Part shown: piece after piece, positions 20,623 to 31,091 of the stretch | Layout: every line of letters starts with the position of its first letter | Position numbering within the stretch: position 1 is the stretch's first letter | DNA from: Linanthus parryae | Taxonomy: Eukaryota > Streptophyta > Magnoliopsida > Ericales > Polemoniaceae | Direction: 5' to 3' | Length of the DNA: 64,000 bases | Assembly: GCA_023055425.1 (NCBI GenBank) | Contig: JALGPY010000002.1 | Span: 157,801,345-157,865,344, forward strand | Program-made: the position numbers and the translations under genes | Notes under the pieces: generated by a model | Told to the model about the DNA's origin: nothing | Databases searched by the model: none | Seen by the model: only the letters and a program-made list of their open reading frames with translations

Positions 20623-23600
20623 ATGGCCAAGACAAAAGGATCTAAGCCTGTTAAAGAACCTGAAGAAATACCTAATCTTCCAAAGACCCTGTGGAGAAAA
20701 GCCCCCTATCTAGGGTGGGAAGGAATTTTATCATGCTAGGGTTAAGGTAAAGAATCTACCGGCTCCTGCCCCCTCTGGAGAATTTCTAACACTGACCCCA
20801 CCTACCACCGCAGCCATGTTAGAGTTAATCAACTCCAAGGATGTGGTAAGGTTAGGATTTGAAAATGGGTTCTTCCCTCATACTGCAATTTCTACCCGGG
20901 CCTTTGTACAAAAGTTGGATTTGATGGATGAGTGGATTGACCATGTATTGACCCATCATGCTATCGCATTAGACAATGCTGGGATTTATTTCGCAGTTCG
21001 TGCTATGAAGGGTGCTGCCGTCATGCTGGATCCATCCATGCTTCTAAACCGTATTTCTCGCTATTCACCTGCGACCCACACATTCCATTTCGCTGAATTT
21101 GAAGCTGCCCCCACTTTAGAAGATGTTCAAATTCTTTATGATCTTTCTCATATGGGCGAAGTGGATCCCTTAAGTGCTTTAAAACCTGGCCCACAACTCA
21201 CTCGATATGCGCAGATGGAGGAGTGCTTGTCCGAGGTAAATAAAATTTCAACTCGATGGACATCTGCGAAAGTACTTCCTGAATGGCAGCTAGTTGAGAC
21301 GTCTGCGAAAAAAACTAGGGGAAAGTGGGTGAAATACTTCTTTCGTGACTATGCGAATAGTAGTATTACCAAGGAGATTCTGGATAAGGATCCAAAAGCG
21401 AAAAATTACATAGAGGGGAAGGGGTATCACCTGACCTTGTGCGGCTTTCTCTCTGCCTGGTTGTCGAGGTATTTAATCGACGGTCATCCTCATGATGGAG
21501 TCTTTTATCATGTCCTCCCCCTAGTTGTTAATTTGGCCCTTGGTCAAAAAGTCGCACTTGGACCTCTGGTACTAGGCACCTTATATCATCGATTGGACCA
21601 GCTGGTGGTGGCGATCAAGGACTCTCGTGGGCGTCTTGATGTGTTGACCTTTGTCAACATTGCATTTCTCACCATGTGGGTTTTCGAACAATGGACCTCT
21701 TATGCTCCTGTTCCTTCTAGGCCCGGTAAGTGGTTCGTTCTAGGTGCGGAGAATGAACTTCCCAGTGGGAGAGCTGCTCGATGGTTCAGAACCAATCTTC
21801 CCAAGTGCACATGGAGTCTGATATGCGATGACCGGAGCAAGTTCACAGCTAGGCCTTATGCCACGCGCATTGAAAATGTGTGATGGTTTCCGATGTTGTA
21901 CCCCACTAGATCTGGTTCCTACTCAGAAGAGCTCCTTCTCAAAGGGCATGATCGCTATCGCGAATTCTTCTGCTGGTGCTTGAGAGGTTCCCTTCCTTCT
22001 CTTGCCGAAAATGTTTCTGAGCTAACTCCCAGATATGAAAAGATCACAGTCGACGTTGACCCAACTCGCGTCTCTCCTCAGTTTGGTTTTGATGCAGTGG
22101 CGCCTTCCATTTGGCCTAAGTCAATTGCAAGGAATTGCTACAAGCGACTGCTGATGGGTAAATGCAAAACGATCTTTCTGAGTAACTTGCCCTTCATCCA
22201 ACCTTCAGGTAGTCGTGTAGGTCGCCCTTCGAAGAATTGGATCGCTTACTGGACTGCACAGCAGGCCAGGTTAGAGACGCACTCGACTCCACATCCCAGC
22301 AAAGCTCCTGCGATCAAAAGGAATGCCTTTCCATTCCGCGCTAATTGCAGCTTGGATGATTCCCGATATGGCTTTTTTTCCTTTCTTGATTCTGATAATC
22401 ACTTGTGCCCATCCACCATTCTTGGGGAGAAGATGACTGCTGTTAGGGAGGGAATTTCGCATGTAATCAAGTACAGCGAAGACTTTGCCAAGGTAAACAA
22501 CTTTCTTTTATGCTTGAAAGACTTCTTCCTTTTTGCACGTTGGAACTTACACCCCATTTTCTGTTTGAGTGTCTTCTGAGGAGGTTTGCATCTGGAGAAC
22601 GCTCCAAGTCACTGGTCAAGTCTATCGTTGCCGCAAAAAGGCAAGGCGAGAAAATTCCCGTGACCATGGAACTGGCTCCCCAAGTAGAGGCTCGGATACG
22701 CTAGGAAATGGATGTGTTTGCTTGCTCGTTGATAGATAATGCTTCCGAACTGGATGCAGAGGTTGCCCCAAAGGCCAAAAGGCAAAATCAGAAGGGCATT
22801 GTGATCTCCTCCCCTCCTAGTAATGCTCCAACTCCGTCTCCTGCAAAGTTTCTTTCATCCAAAGACAAAGGCAAAGGCCGCATGCCAGGCAAGGCGCAGA
22901 AAGAGCTCGCGGTTGAGACCTTTATTCCTTTTGGTCAGGAAGAAAGGAAGAGGAGGACGAAGAAAGAGAGGTGAGAGAAGGAGATGATGAAGAAGAAAAA
23001 GGAGAGAGCGAAAGAGAAGAAGAAAGAGATGAGATACAAGAAGAAAACTCAGAAGGTATCTCGAGTAAACTTGTCTTCCTCACACTTTAGCTTTTGCAAT
23101 AGTTGCTGATTAGTTTTACTTTCGCAGATGATGACACAGAAACCATCAGCGGCCTTCTGGACAAGGAGAAGAAAAAGACCAAAGGTTCTCGCTCTGACAT
23201 TTCCAGCGAGACTATAGACGAAGACATCATCGCTGAGTCTAAAAAGATGGCTGCTGAAGCACAAGAGAGAAGGAGAAAGCTCGAGGAAGATGACATCGAT
23301 CTCATGAAAAGGAGAAGTCTAGAAGAACAACCTACTGATATCGCAGACGTGGCTGCTTTGGAACATGCCCAGGAGGACTTTGAGGAGATCGTAGGCGGCA
23401 AAGAAGGTGAGATTTTTAACCTTGATGTGACTTACCAAGAAGTAATTATTGCTGCGTTGAAGCATGGCTTATCAAAAGATGATATTCGCCGATGTTTAGT
23501 AGGAATGTGTGGCGAACCCTCAGGTAATTATTCAAACAACGTTTGTAAACCAATCTTGATAACCTACTCCTCGTTGTAACGAGTTTCTTCGCACCACCAG

Positions 23601-25608
23601 GTCACGCTCACCTTAAAGATGTGCTAAATGAAGATACTCTAGTAGGATATGGTGTCACATATTTAACATATGATGACGGAGCTGCGATCCCACCTAATTG
23701 TGGAGGTGCTCGCTTTTGATCTATCAGAATAAAATTACCATTTATGACGCAATTTTACCTCACATTTTCCTGTCTTGTATCGAAGGTGATGCTGCCATCG
23801 CACAGGGTTCTGCTGATAATGTGCCAACTGCTGGAGAAGTGATCGGCGAAGCAGGTGTTGGCAACCCATATGAGAACATGCTGGAGAAGAGGAGTGAGCT
23901 CCCATCATCTTATGTCTTAGAGCGAAGCTCGCATGTTGAGAAACCTTTCGCAGCTACTGAGTATGCAGGAGAACCTCTGGAGACATTATCGAGGTATCTG
24001 ATGTAGGGATGGCAATGCGGTCCGCTCCGATCCGAGATCCGGGATTATCCGACCCTAATGGAGCGGTCCAAATCCGATCCATTTGCCTTTGGATCGGATT
24101 TGGATCACACGTATGCGATCCGTTCGGATTTCGGATCGGATTCGGATCATATATGTAAATATCCGATGATCCGATCCGATCCGACCCGATCTGATATATA
24201 CATCAAATATTCGATAGTCCGACCCGATCCGATCCGAACTACATATAATATATGTATAATTATATAATATAATCATATATTATATATATAATTATATAAT
24301 AATATATAATTCGACCCGATCCGATTCGTGATCCGTTCTTATGATCCGTGATCCGTTTTCCTTATGGATCGGATTCGGACTTGTTGGGTGATACGTTATA
24401 TGATCCGATCCGAATCCGATCCGGACCGATCCGAATCCGATCCGGACCCGAACGGATTCGGATCGAATTCGGATCAGGAGGTATCATTTTCGGATCGGAT
24501 CGGATTATTGACAGATCCGATCCAAATCCGATCCGTTGCCATCCCTAATCCGATGATGTCGAAGCTGATATTGTGTTAAGGGAGGAAGATGCTGATGCTG
24601 GAGTTGAGGAGATGGAGGCGGAGGATGCCAAAGCTGGAAATGAACAGATCATGGAAGACGTAGCATCGCATGAAAATGCTGATGTTCAAATGGATGCTCC
24701 CGAGCCACAAAGACCTCTCGCGGCAGAAGAAGTTCCTAAGCAAGTGAAAACCACGGTCGCTGGTGAAACTATTCCACATACTTCTTCAGGTGCTGTCATT
24801 CCTGTGAATGTCTTTAAGCCTCCACAAGGTCCCTCTGTTCCTTCCACCGAGGTAGAACCTTTACAAGTCCCCCCGGTATGGATTTTTTGGAGTTCGCAAG
24901 TTGGAGCTGTCGTCACACCTATTGCAACTTATACCATCCCTGCCAACTATGATGAGCGCGAGGTTGCAGCTGACAGGCAAGCAATGCAGCAAGGGCATGC
25001 TTCTGCTTTTCCAGTGATGCGCATTCCCTCTTTGCGTGAGATCCTTGAAGGAACAGGTATGTTGCCATTTTTCGCATTCTATATTTTTTGTTTAATCACT
25101 TCGCGCTCCTGAACTTATTATTTTTTTTCCAGGACTGAGGCAACCCAATGTGGATTGGCTAATAAGGATGCGCCTCTCATATCCATGGTCATTTGTGAGA
25201 TCTCTGGAGCTGGAACCTTATGATAGAAGGCTTTTCTTGACTGGAGCCATCTGGATTCTAGAAAAACTATCTGTTGCTACCCCTGCAACCATTTCTCCTG
25301 ATAATGCAAGGTTGCTTTATAGCACATGCAGGGGGCTTCAAGCTAAAGTTCAAGGCAAACTAGACTTCAGGTACCTTCTCAACAGGGTCACCCAGATCCT
25401 CGCATCTGTGAGTCTGAAACATGGCTACCAAAACCTCGCATCTGAGATACGGAAGTTAGAGGAACAAAGGCAGAAGGCTGAAGAAGCTGCCAACCTCTTT
25501 CATGCGATGAAGGCCAAGTATGAGAAGTTGAAACAAGACGTGAACCAGGCAAAAGAAGCATTGCTCCCGTTTTCTCCAGAAGATCCTCTAATCAAGGATT
25601 TATTTTAG
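20623..25608 (+). pseudogene. Antisense multi-exon gene with plant-mobile-domain-like protein
   Basis: Plus-strand coding sequence starts at ATG 20623 (MAKTKGSKPVKEPEE), shifts frame once near 20710-20740, and enters a ~470-residue region like the aminotransferase-like plant mobile domain (FHFAEFEAAPTLEDVQIL; VNLALGQKVALGPLVLGTLYHRL; NIAFLTMWVFEQW). A charged tail and a C-terminal coiled coil (EIRKLEEQRQKAEEAANLF) follow. Five GT-AG introns of 72-80 bp join the frames: 22493-22569, 23056-23127, 23524-23600, 23706-23785 and 25057-25132; a 5' UTR intron at 20285-20528 is likely. Breaks: TGA at 21881-21883, TAG at 22702-22704, frameshifts near 22950 and 23960, and a MITE at 24004. Extra antisense frames are known in Tat elements; function unknown. 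Introns are compatible with retrotransposition because they lie antisense to the genomic RNA. Confidence 0.75.
24004..24547. mobile_element. hAT-type MITE built of GATCCGATCC-like repeats
   Basis: The ends are inverted: TAGGGATGGCAA at 24004 and TTGCCATCCCTA ending at 24547. They are flanked by an 8-bp duplication with one mismatch (ATCTGATG 23996-24003, ATCCGATG 24548-24555). TIR and duplication length fit hAT elements. The interior is filled with direct and inverted copies of GGATCGGATTCGGATC-type words plus an AT-rich centre at 24240-24310. It interrupts the antisense gene. Confidence 0.85.
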
Positions 25609-25873
25609 AGAAAGAAAAACATTATTGTAATGCTTGTGCTTCTCCCCCTCTTTTTTTTAACATTTGAAACCTTATGTCCCATTTTGCCCTTCTGAAGATT
25701 TTGCATGTGTATCTTGATGCATATCTATTTTGACGTCATTTGCTGACGTAATTGCCTTGATTTTTGCGCTAATAATTATTAGATAAGCATGATTTCCTTG
25801 GTATCCACATCCTCATTATGACCTTCCGACATTAATTAGGGCGTGCCACCGAATCGTCATAGCCTTTAGTAGG

Positions 25874-25969
25874 GTAATTGATTTTTACCTCTTTTTGAGA
25901 CATAAGTAATTGATTTTTACCTCTTTTTGAGACATAAGTAATTGATTCTTACCCGTTTCCCAAGCTTTG
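25874..25969. repeat. 32-bp tandem repeat, about 2.5 units
   Basis: Units start at 25874, 25906 and 25938 (GTAATTGATTTTTACCTC...). The first two are identical; the third diverges after GTAATTGATT. It lies 3' of the antisense gene. Confidence 0.9.
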
Positions 25970-26006
25970 CTGACTCAGCCAGGGAACTGAAGAGTCCCTT
26001 ATGGAG

Positions 26007-26243
26007 TCTATATAAACCTTTCCTCTTGCTACTTGGGTTCTTCATCCCAAAATGTGGCATACCATGAGTCCTTACGACTGCTGGCATCAATGCTTGTCCT
26101 TTGTTGATTCATGTCAATTTCGGGCTATGAAACCTGAGTTTGTGCCTTGTGCCATAGAAACAGCTCCCAAGATCTTCTTTGTAAAGCTTACCGATCTTCA
26201 TAATCGTTTTGAAGAAGATTTGAATAATATTTCATGCTTCTGA
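26007..26243 (+). other. TATA-like site followed by a 63-codon frame
   Basis: TCTATATAAAC (26007-26017) is a good plant TATA box. A frame starts 35 bp later at 26052 (MWHTMSPYDCWHQCLSFVD) and ends at 26243, followed by a possible acceptor TTTGCAG at 26269-26275. No family is recognised. It could be a second short antisense transcript of the Tat element or chance. Confidence 0.3.
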
Positions 26244-26649
26244 AAAGATTCTTCATTGTCTATTATGTTTGCAGGTCGTATCTTCGGTGGCCTTCCGGCG
26301 AGGCACAGTCCTATACTGACCTTTTTACCGAATCGCAATGAATGGTGTGTTTCTCCTCTAGCATTCCTGGAGGAGAACTATTTTCCACCATTTTTTTGAA
26401 CAAGGTGCGACGAGCCATGGTGCTCGTCTTTCTGCACAATAAGCTTCCTGCCCCAGGAGTTGTTTTCCACTTGTTCTTCACGTCTGCAGCCGTCAGGACA
26501 TGAGGTTCATCTGGCATGTCTCTTGGGCAGAAGATCAATCAAAAGCTTTGTTCTGATCTAGGACCTTGACGATAGCGTCCCGTCACATAGCTCTTGTTAG
26601 GACCCGTAGGCCGTTCATTTTAGAGTAGGAATTTTCCTTAGTATAAGCT

Positions 26650-27215
26650 TTTGCTTATAAGCTGCTATCTAGACGGATAAATTGTAAGTCATTTTGACTA
26701 TTAATGAAATACGCTTTGTCATTTGTTGTTCTTATTTGATACAACAAATTGAAATTTCGCATACGTGTTTGCTATATGACGAAACAAGTTATGTTTCCTT
26801 CGCGTTTTGCATTCGGATATCGTCTGAATAATTTGCTATCTTAAGCAAGCAAGCTTTGCATCGCACAAAGCGTTGTTGCTATGGCGCTATCTAGGCAGAT
26901 AGTCTTGTAGATCAATTAGAATCATGATTCAATATTGTCGTCATCTAGGCAGATGGGCTTTGCTCGTACAAAGGCGCTGCTATCTAGGCAGATAGGTTTT
27001 TAGATCACTTAAGATCATATTTTAGTATTGCTACTATCTCGGCAGATAGGCTTTTCTCGCACAAGGGCGTTGTTACTATCGCTGCTATCTAGTCAGATAG
27101 GCTTTCAGATCACTTAAGATCATATTTCAACATTGCTGCTATCTCAGCAGATAGGCTTTGGATGGCATGGGATCGTATATTATTGCTGCCATCTAGGCAG
27201 ATAGGCTTTTGTCAT
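26650..27215. repeat. ~50-bp degenerate tandem array with hairpin word CTATCTAGGCAGATAG
   Basis: About seven copies of a word built on CTATCTAGGCAGATAG occur near 26884, 26940, 26981, 27031, 27080, 27136 and 27184, with an outlying copy near 26659. Spacing is 41-56 bp. CTATCT and AGATAG are inverted around a 4-nt loop. A related word (CTAGCCAGATAG) lies beside the 3' LTR at about 19899. The array sits between pol and the antisense gene, where Tat elements are known to accumulate tandem repeats. Confidence 0.8.
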
Positions 27216-27270
27216 AAGTACGCAAACAAGTAAATAAAATGATAGGGACAATCGAGATAATAAAATTCTT

Positions 27271-27350
27271 CTCATATGGGAGAATTTTTTTATAAAAAAA
27301 CATCCTCATATGGGAGGAACATGACTACACACTCCTCATATGGGAGGAAA
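27271..27350. repeat. Three copies of CTCATATGGGAG
   Basis: The word starts at 27271, 27305 and 27335 (spacing 30-34 bp), within the 3' untranslated part of the Tat element just downstream of pol. Confidence 0.75.
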
Positions 27351-27421
27351 CAACGCATGAGTTCATAAGAAGGCTATACATAAAATCCAACAGAGATTTG
27401 AGTCAAACGTAAAGAGATAGG

Positions 27422-28278
27422 TTAAGGATAATACTTTTTGATCCATCGCATATTGATCGGGATTGAGGTTGTTGCAGTCCCATGAAGCCTCTGTATGGTG
27501 CAGTAACCACTGTCAAAAACTTCTTTAACTTCGAACAGCCCTTCCCAGTTAGCTGTGAACTTTGGATGAGCTGCTTCCCGCATGCAATGATCTGATGCTC
27601 GTAAAACCAAGTCCCCAACCGCAAAGTCTCGGTGTTGGACTGTTTTATTGTACGCTCGAGCAATCCTCTCCTTTTACCTCTTGTTGGCCCGCTTAGCTTG
27701 TTCGCGTTTCTCTTTTAATAGGATCAAGTCATGATCACGTTGATTTTCATACAAGCATGAAAGGCTAATCTCGCAGAGTTGACTTTCACTTTCGCCGGTA
27801 CAGCGGCTTCAGCTCCGTAGCATAGAAGGAACGGAGAGACTCCTGTGGGGGTCCTTGGCGAAGTGCGCTATGCGCACAAAGCCAAATTTAAAGAATTGAC
27901 CCACTTTTTGTGATCATCTGCGACCATCTTACTCAAAATCCTTAGCAGCGTCTTGTTGGTTGCTTCTGCTTGACCATTCCCTTTTGGATAGTAAGGAGTA
28001 GAACAGAATTGCCTTATGTTGTATTCCGCTATTTTCGCGGCCACCTGGCTATTTACAAAAGGAGTGACGTTATCCGAGAGGATTGTATTGGGGATTCCAA
28101 ACCGGTATATGATGTTTTCTTGAACAAAATTGACCACTGCGAGCACATTTGCTGTCTTGAGCGGCACTGCCTCCACCCATTTGGTAAACAACTCGGTCGC
28201 GGTCAAGATAAACTGGTTCCCATGCGAAGCGGTCGAATGGGGCCGATAAAATCCAAGGCCCAAGTGTGAAATGGCCAT
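27422..28278 (-). pseudogene. Tat integrase (core and C-terminal part)
   Basis: The core shows TKWVEAVPLKTAN, GIPNTILSDNVTPF (catalytic Asp) and GNGQAEATNKT (catalytic Glu) at 27868-28278. The expected start (HTWALDFIGPI, first catalytic Asp) lies just upstream in another frame near 28240-28275. After further frame breaks the C-terminal domain reads KFTANWEGLFEVKEVF...MRWIKKYYP and stops at 27422, the end of pol. Confidence 0.85.
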
Positions 28279-28651
28279 GGTGTTCCTAATGCATGTAAAT
28301 ATACAGCAGGAGCATGCACGAGGTTGCCCTTAAATTGGCATTCCTGGCATCTTTTTACCTTGGTACGGCAATCTGCTTCCATTGTGGGTCAAAAATAACC
28401 AACTGTGAGGAGTTTTCTGCATAATTTCGCGCCTCCTTGATGCTCCACTTGGTGAGATAAATCCATCACTTCTTGCGCTTCCTGTCTATCTAGGAATCTG
28501 AGTAGATTCCCTTCATGTCCCCTTCGCCAGAGTATGTTTTCCTGTACCACATATCGAGCCGCTTTCCTTTTAAGTTTCTAGGCTTCCTTTCTTTGCTCGG
28601 GCTTGATTCCTTCTGTCAGGAAATCAAAGAGTGGCTTTTCTCCCATATGTG

Positions 28652-29620
28652 TCAATCAACCAAAGCAATTCCCAAAGAGTCCTTGATTAATGTACAGCTT
28701 TCACAATTTCCTTGAATGATTGCAGCAGCTACGGACATGTCTGGCCAATGAATCCCATATCTTTGGGCCTTTCGATAAATCGACACCTCACTCTCCCCGC
28801 AGGTGTGCTGGTGAATCTTTTCCAATAACGCTTGCCCCTCCTGCTGCGAGACGCACCGCATGAGTATTCCTCCCGGGCCTTTGTAATAAAGGGAATTGTC
28901 TTGTATGCAGTACCCTTTAGTGGATCCCCAATTTTCTTTGCTCGTTCCCTCGGCAATTGCATTCAGTATCGATTTTCTCCAATCTTCCTCGTCCATGGAT
29001 TCATCCTCACATGCCTCCTCTGCCAATGCCAGTGTCGTTCGGACTTCGATTGAGATTATCGCAGCGCATTTGTCTGTACTAACTTTAGATCCAAGAGTGG
29101 CTAAAGCATCAGCATGCCGATTATCAGCTCTCGGTGTGTGCTCGTACTTGACATCGCAGAACTGTTGTACCAGATTTTGCACCAAAGTCCGATAAGGTAA
29201 CAGATTTACCTCCTTCAACCCATACTCGCCTGAGGCTTGTTTGACAATTAACTTAGAATCTCCCATAACCGTCAGATTGCTCACTTCCAGTGCCCTGGCA
29301 ATACGAAGTCCTGCGAGGAGAGCCTCATACTCCGCTTCATTGTTGGTTACTGGGAAATCTAATTTGGTGGACATTTGGATGACTTCCCCATCTGGTTTAG
29401 TCAAAACAATTCCAATTCCACCACCTTTCCTTGTTGATGATCCAACAAAATGAAGCTTCCAATATGGCGACTCGACTGCATAGATTTCAGGCCCTTCCAG
29501 TTCCTCCTCGATCATGGGTTCATAGGTGCTATCCGGGAACTGTGCCAGAAGATCTGCCACTGCTTGCGATTTGATTGCTCGTGGTCGAACACACGTAATG
29601 TCATATTGTGAAATGGTCAT
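28652..29620 (-). pseudogene. Tat second RNase H (archaeal type) and integrase zinc module
   Basis: The 322-codon frame has an RVT_3-type RNase H: FVGSSTRKGGGIGIVL, FPVTNNEAEYEALLAGLRIA, VMGDSKLIVKQASGEYG, TPRADNRHADALATL. The first catalytic Asp is replaced (FVGSS where D-G-S is usual); the Glu and second Asp remain. A linker and the degenerate HHCC zinc region (HQHTCGE ... YGIHWPDMSV ... NCESC) follow. This second RNase H identifies the Tat lineage. Confidence 0.88.
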
Positions 29621-29623
29621 GTA

Positions 29624-30234
29624 TCACTTTGCTAATCTTCCGCAGGGAGAAGTGTGACCCAAGAGATATCGTGTAGGGTCGCTCTTCCTGATCACCACAA
29701 CTTTATGCGAGGCGAAATAATGCCTTAACTTTTCTATAATAAAGAACAAGGCAAGGAATGGCGTTCGATATCTGTGTACTTTGACTCGGCCGGTTGTACT
29801 ATGCAAGAGATGTAATAGATCGGCCTTTCTTGTCCTTCATATTCATGAGCTAAAAGAGCCCCTATAGATTTCTTCGTCGATGTCAGGTACAACAGAAGCG
29901 GCGATCCAAGCTGTGGGGCAATCATTACCGTTGGTGATGTCAATAGGTCCTTCAACTTCCCAAATGCGGCTTCATGCTCCTCTGTCCAATTGTATACAAC
30001 ATTCTTTTTGAGGAGATCGCCAAAGCAAAAAGTTATTTCTGCAATTGTCGGAATGAATCTCCGCAGGTAAGATAGTTTCCCTAGGAACGTCTTCAGAGTG
30101 CTCTGATTATGTGGCGCCGTCATGCTAGTGATAGCCGATACTTTCGCGGGGTCGGGCTCGATGCTTTGGCGATGTATTACGCATCCCAAAAACTTCCCCG
30201 AAGTCACTCCGAATGCACATTTCATGGGGTTCAT
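29624..30234 (-). pseudogene. Tat RT connection and first RNase H domain
   Basis: The minus strand reads MNPMKCAFGVTSGKFLGCVI (RT thumb), TLKTFLGKLSYLRRFIP (connection) and then RNase H (LLLYLTSTKKSIGALLAHEYEGQ, RPIYYIS). After a frameshift near 29740-29800 it continues with IEKLRHYFASHKVVVI and SPCGRLAK. Confidence 0.85.
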
Positions 30235-30321
30235 CTTTAGCTGGAAACTCCTGCATCTTCGAATACTTTCCGGAGGTCCCCCAAATGGTCTGCTTCCTCT
30301 TTGGACTTGACGACCAGATCG

Positions 30322-31091
30322 TCAACATAGAACTCCACTTCCTGGTGCATCATGTTCATGAAATAGAGCCATCATTGCTCGCAGATAAGTCGCACCCGTA
30401 TTTTTAAGTCCAAAGGGCATAACTGTATAGTTAAAGACCCCCACCGGCATAATGAACGCGGTTTTCTGTGCATCTTCAGGGTCCATTTTGATCTGGTTAT
30501 ATCCGCTGAAGCCATCCATGAAGCTGAACATCCGGTGCCCTTTGTACTCATCTCGCATTCCTTGCAGGCATATCTCCACGAGCCTGCCCTCAAGCACTTC
30601 GTCTCTCCACTCCAAGGATTTGGCTCTGAACTTCTTGATGAAGGTGACACCATCTTCATCGTGCTTCTTATACATGCGGGAGAGATGTATCGTTGTATCA
30701 TTCTCCTCTATCTGGAAGAATTTTGTATAGAACCTCTGGACCATGTCATCCCAAGTTTTGATAGATCCAGCCTCCAGCATTTTATACCATTTGTAAGCCA
30801 CATTTAACAAAGATTTGGGAAACTCGCGCATCAGCAACTTGGGGTCGGCCCCATATGGTCCCATTACGTCGATGAAACGCATGACATGCTCGTGAGCATT
30901 CCCGTTGACATCTTCAAACTTGTCCCACATAGGGGCCTTATACCCTGCAGGATTGGGCATCAGATAGATCTCGCGCGGGATAGATGGGGCGTTGTCAACC
31001 TTCGGAATGATAGTGTCTGCAAAAGGTTGATTGGCCAAGAAGGTCTCTATGCAACGCTGTAACGACGTCATACATTCTGGTGTACTCCCTC
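30322..31091 (-). pseudogene. Tat gag C-terminal part fused to RT by internal deletion
   Basis: From the insertion junction at 31091 the minus strand continues gag: IPREIYLMPNPAGYKAPMWDKFEDV, the capsid region (HVMRFIDVMGPYGAD; LNVAYKWYKMLEAGSIKTWDD; FIKKFRAKSLEW). At about 30540, after MRDEYKG, the sequence passes in frame into the RT palm (MFSFMDGFSGYNQIKM, FNYTVMPFGLKNTGATYLRAM). The zinc knuckle, protease and N-terminal RT are missing, a deletion of perhaps 2 kb or more that happens to keep the frame. The YxDD region near 30320 is also disrupted. Confidence 0.85.
31087..31091. repeat. Target-site duplication CCCTC, left of composite element
   Basis: Exact partner at 50214-50218. Removing one copy with the element joins the two halves of the Tat gag in one frame. 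Confidence 0.93.

Noticed and set aside
24050..24540. GATC-rich region as a CRISPR-like or regulatory array
   Set aside because: Spacing is irregular, copies are in both orientations and the whole lies within TIRs with an 8-bp duplication: a MITE.
26311..26538. 75-aa minus frame MIFCPRDMPDEPHV...
   Set aside because: No family features; it lies between pol and the antisense gene in repeat-rich DNA.
30372..30807. Additional frames overlapping the Tat gag/RT on both strands
   Set aside because: Shadows of the gag-RT frame at 30322-31091.
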